A DNA stretch of 15,632 nt from JBQCEE01 sp051960575. Lineage in GTDB: Bacteria > Actinomycetota > Actinomycetes > Mycobacteriales > Jatrophihabitantaceae. The stretch is taken from positions 1 through 15,632 of the forward strand of contig NZ_JBQCEE010000284.1 of NCBI RefSeq assembly GCF_051960575.1. The letters are read 5' to 3'. The notes beneath the pieces were generated by a model. That model was not told the origin of the DNA. It made no database searches and saw only the letters and a list, made by a program, of their open reading frames with translations. Position 1 is the stretch's first letter. Each line of letters starts with the position of its first letter. A program made the position numbers and the translations under genes. This document shows positions 6,981-13,706 of the stretch, in pieces.

Positions 6981-7658
6981 GTGACGATCGACGCGGTGAT
7001 CTTCGACTGGGGCGGCACGCTCACGCCGTGGCACACGATCGACCCGATCAGCCCGTGGATCGACGCGGTCGGTGACGACGAGCTCGCCGGGCGCCTGCTC
7101 GCCGCCGAGCAGGAGACGTGGGCCCGCTCGCGCGACCACCACCTGTCCGGCACGCTCGACGACGTCTTCCGCGCGGCCGGGGTCGAGCCCGACGACGTGC
7201 TGCGCCGGGCGGTGCACGACTGGTGGGAGCCGCACACGCTGCTCGACCCGGACGCGCCGGCGGTGTTCGAGGGGTTGCGCGAGCGTGGCATCCGCATCGG
7301 TGTCCTCTCCAACACGCTCTGGCCGCGGGCCGAGCACGAGCGCATCTTCGCCCGCGACGGCGTGCTCGCCCTGCTCGACGGCGCGGTGTACACGTCCGAG
7401 ACGACCTGGACGAAGCCGCACCCCGAGGCCTTCCGCGCGGCGATGGGCGCCGTCGGCGTCGACGACCCGGCGCGGTGCGTCTTTGTGGGCGACCGGCCGT
7501 TCGACGACGTGCACGGCGCGAAGGCGGTCGGCATGCGCGCCGTGCTGATCCCGCACAGCGACATCCCGCCCGAGCAGCAGGGCCCGGTCGAGGGCGACCC
7601 GGACGCCGTCATCCTGCGGCTGGCCGACCTGCTCGCCGTCGTCGACGCCTGGCGGTGA
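6981..7658 (+). CDS. HAD-superfamily hydrolase (putative phosphatase)
   Basis: This 225-residue cytoplasmic protein has the four HAD motifs in order. Motif I is IFDWGGTL with nucleophile Asp9, motif II is VLSN with Ser110, motif III is TKPHPEAF with Lys145, and motif IV is VGDRPFDD with Asp171 and Asp175/176. The helical cap lies between motifs I and II (about 15-90), as in subfamily I. The usual second Asp of motif I (DxDGT) is Gly11 here; such DxG forms occur in YihX-like phosphatases, but the general acid must then come from elsewhere or the activity differs. It starts at GTG 6981, 8 nt behind a -10 box and with no ribosome binding site. The substrate is unknown. The following 76 nt hold a weak 5-bp hairpin (7660-7677) and the ribosome binding site of the next gene. 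Confidence 0.88.
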   Translation: MTIDAVIFDWGGTLTPWHTIDPISPWIDAVGDDELAGRLLAAEQETWARSRDHHLSGTLDDVFRAAGVEPDDVLRRAVHDWWEPHTLLDPDAPAVFEGLRERGIRIGVLSNTLWPRAEHERIFARDGVLALLDGAVYTSETTWTKPHPEAFRAAMGAVGVDDPARCVFVGDRPFDDVHGAKAVGMRAVLIPHSDIPPEQQGPVEGDPDAVILRLADLLAVVDAWR

Positions 7659-7722
7659 TCGCCGTCAGCGATCGGCGGCGGAAATTGTCAGCGGCCGGGT
7701 GCATGCTGGTGCAGGTCGATCG

Positions 7723-7727
7723 GGAGG
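7723..7727 (+). promoter_or_regulatory. Ribosome binding site fixing the start of the first ABC gene
   Basis: GGAGG (within GGGAGGGA) lies 7 nt before the GTG at 7735. It favours that codon over the in-frame GTG at 7699, which would add 12 residues with no relation to ABC transporters. Confidence 0.75.
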
Positions 7728-7734
7728 GACACCG

Positions 7735-9471
7735 GTGCTGCTGACACTGCTGCGCACCCATCTGCACGCCTATCGCCGGCCGCTGGCCGCGGTGGTGGGC
7801 CTGCAGTTCGTGGGCACGATGGCCGCGCTGTACCTGCCCAGCCTCAACGCCGACATCATCGACAACGGGGTCGCCCGCGGCGACACCGGCTACATCGTGC
7901 GCCTCGGCGGCTGGATGCTGGCGGTCAGCCTGCTGCAGATCGCCTGCTCGATCGGCGCGGTCTACTTCGGCGCCCGCACCGCGATGGGGTTCGGCCGCGA
8001 CGTCCGCGGGGCCGTCTTCGGCCGGGTCAGCGGGTTCTCGGCCCGCGAGATGGCGCACTTCGGTGCGCCGTCGCTCATCACCCGCACGACCAACGACGTG
8101 CAGCAGGTGCAGATGTTGGTGGTGATGACCTGCACGATGATGGTCGCCGCGCCGATCATGTGCGTGGGCGGCGTCGTCATGGCCCTGCGGCAGGACATCG
8201 GCCTGTCGTGGCTGCTCGCGGTGAACATCCCGGTGCTCGCCGTGGCGATCGGGTTCATCGTCTCGCGCATGGTGCCGCAGTTCCGCGCGATGCAGGACCG
8301 GCTGGACGCCATCAACCGGGTGCTGCGCGAGCAGATCACCGGCGTGCGGGTCGTGCGCGCGTTCGTGCGCGAGGGCGTCGAGCGCGAGCGCTACGCGGCG
8401 GCGAACCAGCGGCTCACCGACACCTCCACCAGCGCCGGGCGCTGGCTCGCCACCATGTTCCCGGTCGTCCTGCTCGTGGTGAACCTGTCGAGCGTGGCGG
8501 TGATCTGGTTCGGCGCGTCCCGCGTCGACCACGGCCAGATGCAGGTCGGGTCGTTGACGGCCTACCTGAGCTACCTGCTGCAGATCCTGATGTCGATCAT
8601 GATGGCCACCTTCATGCTGATGTCCATCCCACGCGCCTCGGTGTGCGCCGAGCGCAGCCAGGAGGTGCTGGACGAGCAGTCCTCCATCGCCCCGCCGACC
8701 GACCCCGTCACCGAGGCGCACGGCCGCGCCGAGGTGCGGTTCGAGCAGGTGACCTTCCGCTACCCCGGCGCCGCGGCGCCGGTGCTGCGCGACATCACCT
8801 TCGCGCTCGGCCCGGGCACGACCACCGCGGTCATCGGCAGCACCGGCGCCGGCAAGACCACGCTGGTCTCGCTGGTGCCGCGGCTGCTCGACGTCACCGA
8901 GGGCGCGGTGCTGGTCGACGGCGTCGACGTGCGTCGGCTCGACCCCGACCTGCTGACCGACCGCATCGGCTACGTGCCGCAGCAGTCCTTCCTCTTCTCC
9001 GGCACGGTGGCGTCGAACCTGCGCTACGGGCGCCCGGACGCGACCGACGACGAGCTCTGGGCGGCGCTCGAGACGGCGCAGGCGCGCGACTTCGTCTCCT
9101 CGCTCGCCGGCGGGCTCGACGCGCGCGTCGCCCAGGGTGGCACCAACCTGTCCGGCGGCCAGCGGCAACGGCTCGCGATCGCCCGTGCCCTCGTGCGGCG
9201 ACCCGAGATCTACAGCCTCGACGACGCGCTGTCCGCACTCGACCTCGGCACCGACGCGCGGCTGCGCGCCGCGCTGCGGCCACTGACGCGTGACGCAGCC
9301 GTCCTGATCGTCGCCCAGCGCGTGTCGACGGTCGTCGACGCCGACCAGATCGTGGTGCTCGACGACGGTGCCGTGGTCGGCATCGGGCGGCACGACGAAC
9401 TGCTCGAGAGCTGCCCGACCTATGCCGAGATCGTGGCGTCGCAGTTGTCGGCGGCGGAGGCGGCGGCATGA
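7735..9471 (+). CDS. ABC exporter half-transporter, subunit with degenerate catalytic residues
   Basis: This 578-residue protein has an N-terminal six-helix exporter membrane domain (about 15-300) and a C-terminal ATPase domain (about 332-570). The ATPase motifs are Walker A GSTGAGKTT (368-376), Q-loop YVPQQSF (413-419), signature LSGGQ (472-476), Walker B SLDDALSALD (494-503) and H-loop IVAQRVST (525-532). The catalytic glutamate is Asp497 and the switch histidine is Gln528. These are the substitutions known for the less active partner of heterodimeric exporters such as TM287/288, LmrCD or BmrCD. The stop overlaps the ATG of the next ABC gene as ATGA, so the two are co-translated and almost certainly form one transporter. 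The substrate (drug, lipid or peptide) cannot be told from the sequence. No regulator gene lies next to it. Confidence 0.93.
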   Translation: MLLTLLRTHLHAYRRPLAAVVGLQFVGTMAALYLPSLNADIIDNGVARGDTGYIVRLGGWMLAVSLLQIACSIGAVYFGARTAMGFGRDVRGAVFGRVSGFSAREMAHFGAPSLITRTTNDVQQVQMLVVMTCTMMVAAPIMCVGGVVMALRQDIGLSWLLAVNIPVLAVAIGFIVSRMVPQFRAMQDRLDAINRVLREQITGVRVVRAFVREGVERERYAAANQRLTDTSTSAGRWLATMFPVVLLVVNLSSVAVIWFGASRVDHGQMQVGSLTAYLSYLLQILMSIMMATFMLMSIPRASVCAERSQEVLDEQSSIAPPTDPVTEAHGRAEVRFEQVTFRYPGAAAPVLRDITFALGPGTTTAVIGSTGAGKTTLVSLVPRLLDVTEGAVLVDGVDVRRLDPDLLTDRIGYVPQQSFLFSGTVASNLRYGRPDATDDELWAALETAQARDFVSSLAGGLDARVAQGGTNLSGGQRQRLAIARALVRRPEIYSLDDALSALDLGTDARLRAALRPLTRDAAVLIVAQRVSTVVDADQIVVLDDGAVVGIGRHDELLESCPTYAEIVASQLSAAEAAA

Positions 9472-11588
9472 CCAGCCTGCAGAAGGCGCCGGGTCGTGGC
9501 GGGGCTGCCGGTGGCGAGCAGGGTTCCACCGGCCCGACGGGCGCAACGGGCCCGACGCCCGCGCGGCTGCCCGAGGCCGGGGGACAGGCCCGTCGTGGTG
9601 GTGGCCCGCCGTGGATGACGATCGGCATGCCGGCCGAGAAGTCGGTGACGTTCAAGCCGTCGGCCAAGCGGCTGATCCGCCGCCTGCGGCCCGAACGCGC
9701 CGGTGTGATCGCGGTGCTGGTGATGGCCGTCTGCGGCGTCACGCTGTCGGTGCTCGGGCCGTGGCTGCTCGGCCGGGCGACGAACATCGTCTTCCGCGGT
9801 GCGCTCGGCGACCGGCTGCCGGCGGGGGTGCCGCTGGCCGACGTCGTCGCCCGTGCCCGCGCCGCGGGCGAGGGGCGCTTCGCCGACGTGCTCGAGAGCG
9901 CGCACGTGATCCCGGGCGTCGGCATCGACTTCACCGCCCTCGGGCACCTGGTGCTGCTCGTGGTCGGCGTCTACCTCGCCTCGGCGCTGCTCTCGTGGGG
10001 CCAGGGCTACCTGCTGAACGGCATCGTGCAACGCACGGTGTACCGCCTGCGCGCCGACGTCGAGGACAAGCTCAACCGCCTGCCGCTGCCGTACTTCGAC
10101 CAGCAGCCGCGCGGCGAGATCCTCAGCCGGGTCACCAACGACATCGACAACGTGTCGACCGTGCTGCAACAGACGTTGAGCCAACTGTTGCTGTCGCTGC
10201 TCACCGTCGTCGGCGTGGTGTCGATGATGCTGTTCATCTCGCCGCTGCTGGCGGTCATCGCGGTGATCACGATCCCGGTGTCGATGTGGCTCACCAAGGC
10301 CATCGCCCGGCGCTCGCAGCAGCAGTTCATGGCCCAGTGGAAGCACACCGGGGCGTTGAACGGGCAGATCGAGGAGGCCTTCACCGGCCACGAGCTGGTC
10401 ACTGTCTTCGGCCGCCGGCACGAGGTCGAGCAGCGCTTCGCCGAGCGGAACGAAGCGCTCTACGAGGCGTCGTTCGGCGCGCAGTTCGTCAGCGGCATCA
10501 TCATGCCGACGATGATGTTCCTCGGGAACCTCAACTACGTGCTCGTCGCGGTGGTCGGCGGCCTGCGGGTCGCGTCCGGGGCGATGACGCTGGGCGAGGT
10601 GCAGGCGTTCATCCAGTACTCGCGGCAGTTCACCCAGCCGCTGACTCAGGTCGCGTCGATGGCCAACCTGCTGCAGTCCGGTGTCGCCTCGGCCGAGCGG
10701 GTGTTCGACCTGCTGGACGCCGATGAGCAGCGGCCCGATCCGGTGGCGGCCGAGCGCCCGACCGCCCGGCGCGGGCGCGTCGAGTTCGAGCACGTCGGCT
10801 TCCGCTACCTGCCCGACGTCCCGCTCATCGACGACCTGTCGCTGGTGGCCGAGCCGGGGCAGACCATCGCGATCGTCGGCCCGACCGGTGCCGGCAAGAC
10901 GACGCTGGTGAACCTGATCATGCGGTTCTACGAGCTCGACAGCGGCCGCATCCTGCTCGACGGCGTCGACATCGCGGGCATGACCCGTGACGACCTGCGC
11001 GGCGAGATCGGCATGGTGCTGCAGGACACCTGGCTGTTCGGCGGCACGATCCGTGACAACATCGCCTACGGCCGGCCCGGCGCGTCCGAGGCCGAGATCC
11101 TGGCGGCGGCGCAGGCCACCTACGTCGACCGGTTCGTGCAGGCCCTGCCGCACGGCTACGACACGGTGCTCGACGAGCAGTCCGGCAACCTGTCGGTCGG
11201 GCAGAAGCAGCTCATCACGATCGCGCGCGCGTTCCTCGCCCAGCCGTCGCTGCTCATCCTGGACGAGGCGACGAGCGCGGTCGACACGCGCACCGAGGTG
11301 CTGGTGCAGCACGCGATGGCCGCGCTGCGGCGCAACCGCACGAGCTTCGTCATCGCGCACCGGCTGTCGACGATCCGCGACGCCGACCTGATCCTGGTGA
11401 TGCAGCAGGGCCGGATCGTCGAGCAGGGCACGCACGCCCAGCTGCTCGAGCGTGGCGGGGCCTACGCCGACCTGTACAACGCGCAGTTCGAGGCACCGAC
11501 CGGGGCCGACGCCGACGACGCGGTCGCACCCGAGAGCGCCGCCGCGGGGCCGCCGGGTGCGGCGTTCGCCGGCGTCAGGCCGAGGTGA
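9468..11588 (+). CDS. ABC exporter half-transporter, catalytically competent partner
   Basis: This 706-residue partner starts at ATG 9468 inside the stop of the first ABC gene. A Gly/Pro-rich cytoplasmic tail (1-50) contains GSTGPTGATGPT. It is followed by the actinobacterial lead-in GGPPWMTIGMPAEKS, then six membrane helices (about 79-400) with an insert of around 45 residues (110-155) between helices one and two. The ATPase domain (about 437-672) has Walker A GPTGAGKTT (471-479), Q-loop MVLQDTW, Walker B LLILDEATSAVD with catalytic Glu600, and His631 in IAHRLST. Its signature is LSVGQ (575-579) rather than LSGGQ. The changed signature faces the degenerate Walker B site of the partner, so one ATP site is canonical and one is not. 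The C-terminal 35 residues are Ala/Gly/Pro-rich, and the last codons overlap the convergent DUF4439 gene by 14 nt. Confidence 0.94.
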   Translation: MTSLQKAPGRGGAAGGEQGSTGPTGATGPTPARLPEAGGQARRGGGPPWMTIGMPAEKSVTFKPSAKRLIRRLRPERAGVIAVLVMAVCGVTLSVLGPWLLGRATNIVFRGALGDRLPAGVPLADVVARARAAGEGRFADVLESAHVIPGVGIDFTALGHLVLLVVGVYLASALLSWGQGYLLNGIVQRTVYRLRADVEDKLNRLPLPYFDQQPRGEILSRVTNDIDNVSTVLQQTLSQLLLSLLTVVGVVSMMLFISPLLAVIAVITIPVSMWLTKAIARRSQQQFMAQWKHTGALNGQIEEAFTGHELVTVFGRRHEVEQRFAERNEALYEASFGAQFVSGIIMPTMMFLGNLNYVLVAVVGGLRVASGAMTLGEVQAFIQYSRQFTQPLTQVASMANLLQSGVASAERVFDLLDADEQRPDPVAAERPTARRGRVEFEHVGFRYLPDVPLIDDLSLVAEPGQTIAIVGPTGAGKTTLVNLIMRFYELDSGRILLDGVDIAGMTRDDLRGEIGMVLQDTWLFGGTIRDNIAYGRPGASEAEILAAAQATYVDRFVQALPHGYDTVLDEQSGNLSVGQKQLITIARAFLAQPSLLILDEATSAVDTRTEVLVQHAMAALRRNRTSFVIAHRLSTIRDADLILVMQQGRIVEQGTHAQLLERGGAYADLYNAQFEAPTGADADDAVAPESAAAGPPGAAFAGVRPR

Positions 11589-12039
11589 TGCCCGGGAACG
11601 CCACGGTGACGTGCGTCGGGTCGTCGATCCTGCGCCACTGGGTGCTGCGCAGCGCGCTCGCCGTGAGGGCGGCCTGCGCGGCGTCGCGCAGACCGGCCGG
11701 TGGCGCCGCGACCGAGGCGGCCTGCAGGTAGAGCCAGCGCCAGGCGGCGGCGCAGTCGTCCTCGACCCGCACGGCGAGCCTGCGCGCGGCGTTGGCATCG
11801 GCCACCGGATAGAGGTCGGGGTAGTCGGCCTTCGGGCCGACCGGCGGCACGCCGGCGGTACCGAGCGCGGCCGCCGTCCGGTCGCGCAACTGCTCGTGGG
11901 CGTCGGAGCAGGTGACGGCCAACGCCGACTGCTGGGTGGTGAGCCGCGGGCCGAGCAGGGCGTAGGCGAAGACGGCCCGGTGTTCGGCGGCGAGGGCGGC
12001 CTGCCAGGCCTTCGCGACGGCCGCGCCGGGTGCGCTCAT
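11575..12039 (-). CDS. Small DUF4439 ferritin-like protein
   Basis: This 154-residue, Ala-rich, mostly helical protein resembles the actinobacterial DUF4439 family, which is predicted to have a ferritin-like four-helix fold. Possible buried acidic and histidine residues are Glu19-His20 in AEHRAVFAY, His48-Glu49 in DAHEQLRD, and Glu93-Asp94-Asp95 in RVEDDCAAAW. Whether they bind metal is unknown. No signal peptide or membrane helix is present. The ATG at 12039 overlaps the stop of the upstream membrane gene (ATGA), so the two are co-translated, and the pair sits divergent to rimP as in mycobacteria. Its 3' end overlaps the convergent ABC gene by 14 nt. Cys44 and Cys96 are the only cysteines. 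No biochemical function is established to my knowledge. Confidence 0.75.
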   Translation of the reverse strand: MSAPGAAVAKAWQAALAAEHRAVFAYALLGPRLTTQQSALAVTCSDAHEQLRDRTAAALGTAGVPPVGPKADYPDLYPVADANAARRLAVRVEDDCAAAWRWLYLQAASVAAPPAGLRDAAQAALTASALRSTQWRRIDDPTHVTVAFPGITSA

Positions 12040-12899
12040 GTCAGCAGCGCCACGTGGGTCGACTCGCAGGCGGCGATGCTGGCGAGCAGCGCGGCGTCGC
12101 GACCGGTGAGGCGCGCGGCGCGCCGGGCGGCGGCCGCGGCGGCGTCCTGCTCGACGGCGCGCAGGGCGGTGGCCGGGGCCGTCACCGGCTCGTGCTTCGG
12201 CGTCGCGCCGGTGTGGGCCGCGACCGCGGCGTCCAGGGTCGCCGCATGCGCGGCGTGGTCGGCCCGGATCTGGCGCAGCAGCGGGGCCCGTGCGGGGTCG
12301 GCGGCGAGCTCGGCGTCGAGCCGCGCCATCAGCGTGCGTTCGGCGCGGGCGGCGTCGAGCAGCGCGGGTGGGGCGGTGCGCGGCGCGCGTGAGCGGGTGC
12401 GCCAGAACGACCAGCCGACGCCACCGCCGATGCCCAGCAGCACCAGCACCCCCGTGCCCAGCACGAACCGACGGGACGGCGGGGGCGGCGGGGCGGCGTC
12501 CAGTACGGCCTTCTCGGCCGGCGTGAGCCGCAGCGACGGGTCGAGGGGAGCGGCCGGGTCGACCGGCGGTACCGGGGCCGGGCGGCCGGGTGCCGCAGCG
12601 GCCGCAGCCCCGGATCCCTCGGCGGGCCGGGCGTCCGCCTCGGCGTCGGCGATCGGCTCGACGGTCCGCGGCTCGGCGACCAGCCGGTCGCGCAACGGCA
12701 CCGGTGACGGACGCTCGGCGTCGGCAGCAGCGGCCTCGTCGTCGGCGGTGTCGTGGGCCGGTTCGTCGGCGGGTTCGTCGGTGGTGTGGTCGGCGCTGGT
12801 GTCTGCAGCCGGGTCGTTCGTGGCCTCGGGGGCGGTCGGTTCTGCGGCGGCCGGCTCGTCGGCGGACGGCGTGACCGGCTCGTCGGATGCGGAACTCAT
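12036..12899 (-). CDS. Membrane-anchored Ala-rich protein with C-terminal DUF4439-like helical domain
   Basis: From the ATG at 12899 this is a 287-residue protein; a GTG at 12923 would add eight residues. GAGGA lies 10 nt before the ATG and supports it. Residues 1-141 are a low-complexity Ala/Pro/Asp/Glu tail, probably disordered. SRRFVLGTG at 142-150 starts a single hydrophobic segment (to about 166), followed by WRTRSRAPR. Residues 175-287 are helical, with RADHAAHAATLDAA (212-225) and a terminal CESTHVALL that resemble ferritin-like DUF4439 proteins. The hydrophobic segment plus the twin arginines looks like a Tat signal-anchor, but it sits far from the N-terminus. The topology is therefore uncertain: either the acidic tail is inside and the helical domain outside, or the reverse. 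The gene is co-translated with the small DUF4439 gene downstream and diverges from rimP. Confidence 0.7.
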   Translation of the reverse strand: MSSASDEPVTPSADEPAAAEPTAPEATNDPAADTSADHTTDEPADEPAHDTADDEAAAADAERPSPVPLRDRLVAEPRTVEPIADAEADARPAEGSGAAAAAAPGRPAPVPPVDPAAPLDPSLRLTPAEKAVLDAAPPPPPSRRFVLGTGVLVLLGIGGGVGWSFWRTRSRAPRTAPPALLDAARAERTLMARLDAELAADPARAPLLRQIRADHAAHAATLDAAVAAHTGATPKHEPVTAPATALRAVEQDAAAAAARRAARLTGRDAALLASIAACESTHVALLT

Positions 12900-13100
12900 G
12901 ACCCGGTCATCCTCGCATCGCACCGACGGCGTGCCGTGCAGCGCGCCGCGGCGTGCCCGGTGGTGCCACGCGGCCGACCGGCGACACGCAGCCGGGACGT
13001 GCTCCCGTTAGGGTGTGTGCTGCGGGTGGGCAGGTGACCACTCGCGGCCAGTGAACCGTCCATCTGGGCCCGAGCGTTGCGAACAGAACAGGGAGCGACC
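12900..13100. other. Divergent intergenic region between the DUF4439 operon and rimP
   Basis: These 201 bases separate the leftward membrane gene from rimP. They hold the GAGGA ribosome binding site of the leftward gene (around 12910-12914), a rightward -10 box at 13009-13014, and GGGAG at 13091-13095 in front of rimP. I see no strong leftward promoter, no terminator and no RNA gene. The rightward transcript would have a leader of roughly 80 nt. Confidence 0.5.
13009..13014 (+). promoter_or_regulatory. Candidate -10 box for the rimP-nusA-ylxR-infB operon
   Basis: TAGGGT fits TANNNT and is the best rightward -10 candidate in the divergent region. It would start RNA near 13021, about 80 nt before rimP. 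No TTGACA-like hexamer is present at the right distance. Confidence 0.4.
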
Positions 13101-13706
13101 ATGTCATCCGCTTCCGGCCGGTCGTCCGGCAGTTCCGCGCGGGAACGCGAGCGGCTGCTTGACACGCTGACGCCGCTCGTGCGCGAGGCGGGCTACGACC
13201 TCGAGGACATCTCGGTGACGGCGGCGGGGCGCCGCAACCTCGTGCGGGTGATCGTCGACCGCGACGGCGGCATCGACCTCGACGCGGTCGCCGACGTCAG
13301 CCGCCTGGTCTCCGACCACCTCGACGCCGACGGCGACGGGTTCGCCGGACCGTACGTGCTCGAGGTGAGCTCGCCGGGTGTCGACCGCCCGCTCACCGAG
13401 CCGCGCCACTGGCGACGGGCGAAGGGGCGCCTCGTGTCGGTCACGTCCGGCGACCGGAAGCTCACCGGCCGCGTCGTCGACACCGACGACCGCGGCGTGC
13501 AGCTCGACGTCGACGGCAGCCGGCACCGCTTCGGGTACGACGAACTCGGGCCGGGACGGATCCAGGTCGAGTTCCAGCACGCGCCCGGGCACCGGGACGA
13601 CGGCGACACCGACGACACGGACAGCGACACGGACAGCGACACGGACATCGACATCGACACGGACATCGCGGGCGAGCACGCGGAGGAGGGCGGAACGTCA
13701 TGGTGA
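13101..13706 (+). CDS. rimP: Ribosome maturation factor RimP with Asp-rich repeat tail
   Basis: RimP assists maturation of the 30S ribosomal subunit. The ATG at 13101 has GGGAG 5 nt upstream and gives 201 residues. The N-terminal domain (about 15-92) carries LTPLVREAGYDLEDI and RVIVDRDGGIDLD. The domain junction has the family signature LEVSSPGVDRPL (87-98), and the C-terminal Sm-like domain covers about 100-158. Beyond it is an acidic tail of about 40 residues. Residues 169-189 consist almost only of Asp-Thr, Asp-Ser and Asp-Ile pairs encoded by a tandem DNA repeat. The tail is not needed for the fold, and such lengths vary among Actinobacteria. The stop overlaps the nusA start region by 7 nt, in the common rimP-nusA order. 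Confidence 0.95.
   Translation: MSSASGRSSGSSARERERLLDTLTPLVREAGYDLEDISVTAAGRRNLVRVIVDRDGGIDLDAVADVSRLVSDHLDADGDGFAGPYVLEVSSPGVDRPLTEPRHWRRAKGRLVSVTSGDRKLTGRVVDTDDRGVQLDVDGSRHRFGYDELGPGRIQVEFQHAPGHRDDGDTDDTDSDTDSDTDIDIDTDIAGEHAEEGGTSW
13605..13667 (+). repeat. Hexanucleotide-type tandem repeat encoding the RimP tail
   Basis: The tract is built from GACACG, GACAGC and GACATC units, partly arranged as a 12-mer GACACGGACAGC in tandem. All units keep the frame and begin with an Asp codon (GAC). It is the clearest simple-sequence repeat in the window, and its copy number could change in steps of two residues without breaking rimP. Confidence 0.85.

Noticed and set aside
7685..7690. TTGTCA as a -35 element for the ABC operon
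   Set aside because: No -10-like hexamer lies 16-18 nt downstream; the nearest (CATGCT at 7702) is only 11 nt away.
9519..9560. Collagen-like domain at the N-terminus of the second ABC subunit
   Set aside because: There are only about five Gly-x-y triplets, too few for a triple helix; it is treated as a flexible Gly/Pro/Thr tail.
7609..11798. Long minus-strand open frames opposite the two ABC genes
   Set aside because: They have His/Arg/Asp-rich low-complexity translations without motifs, while the plus strand encodes complete ABC transporters.
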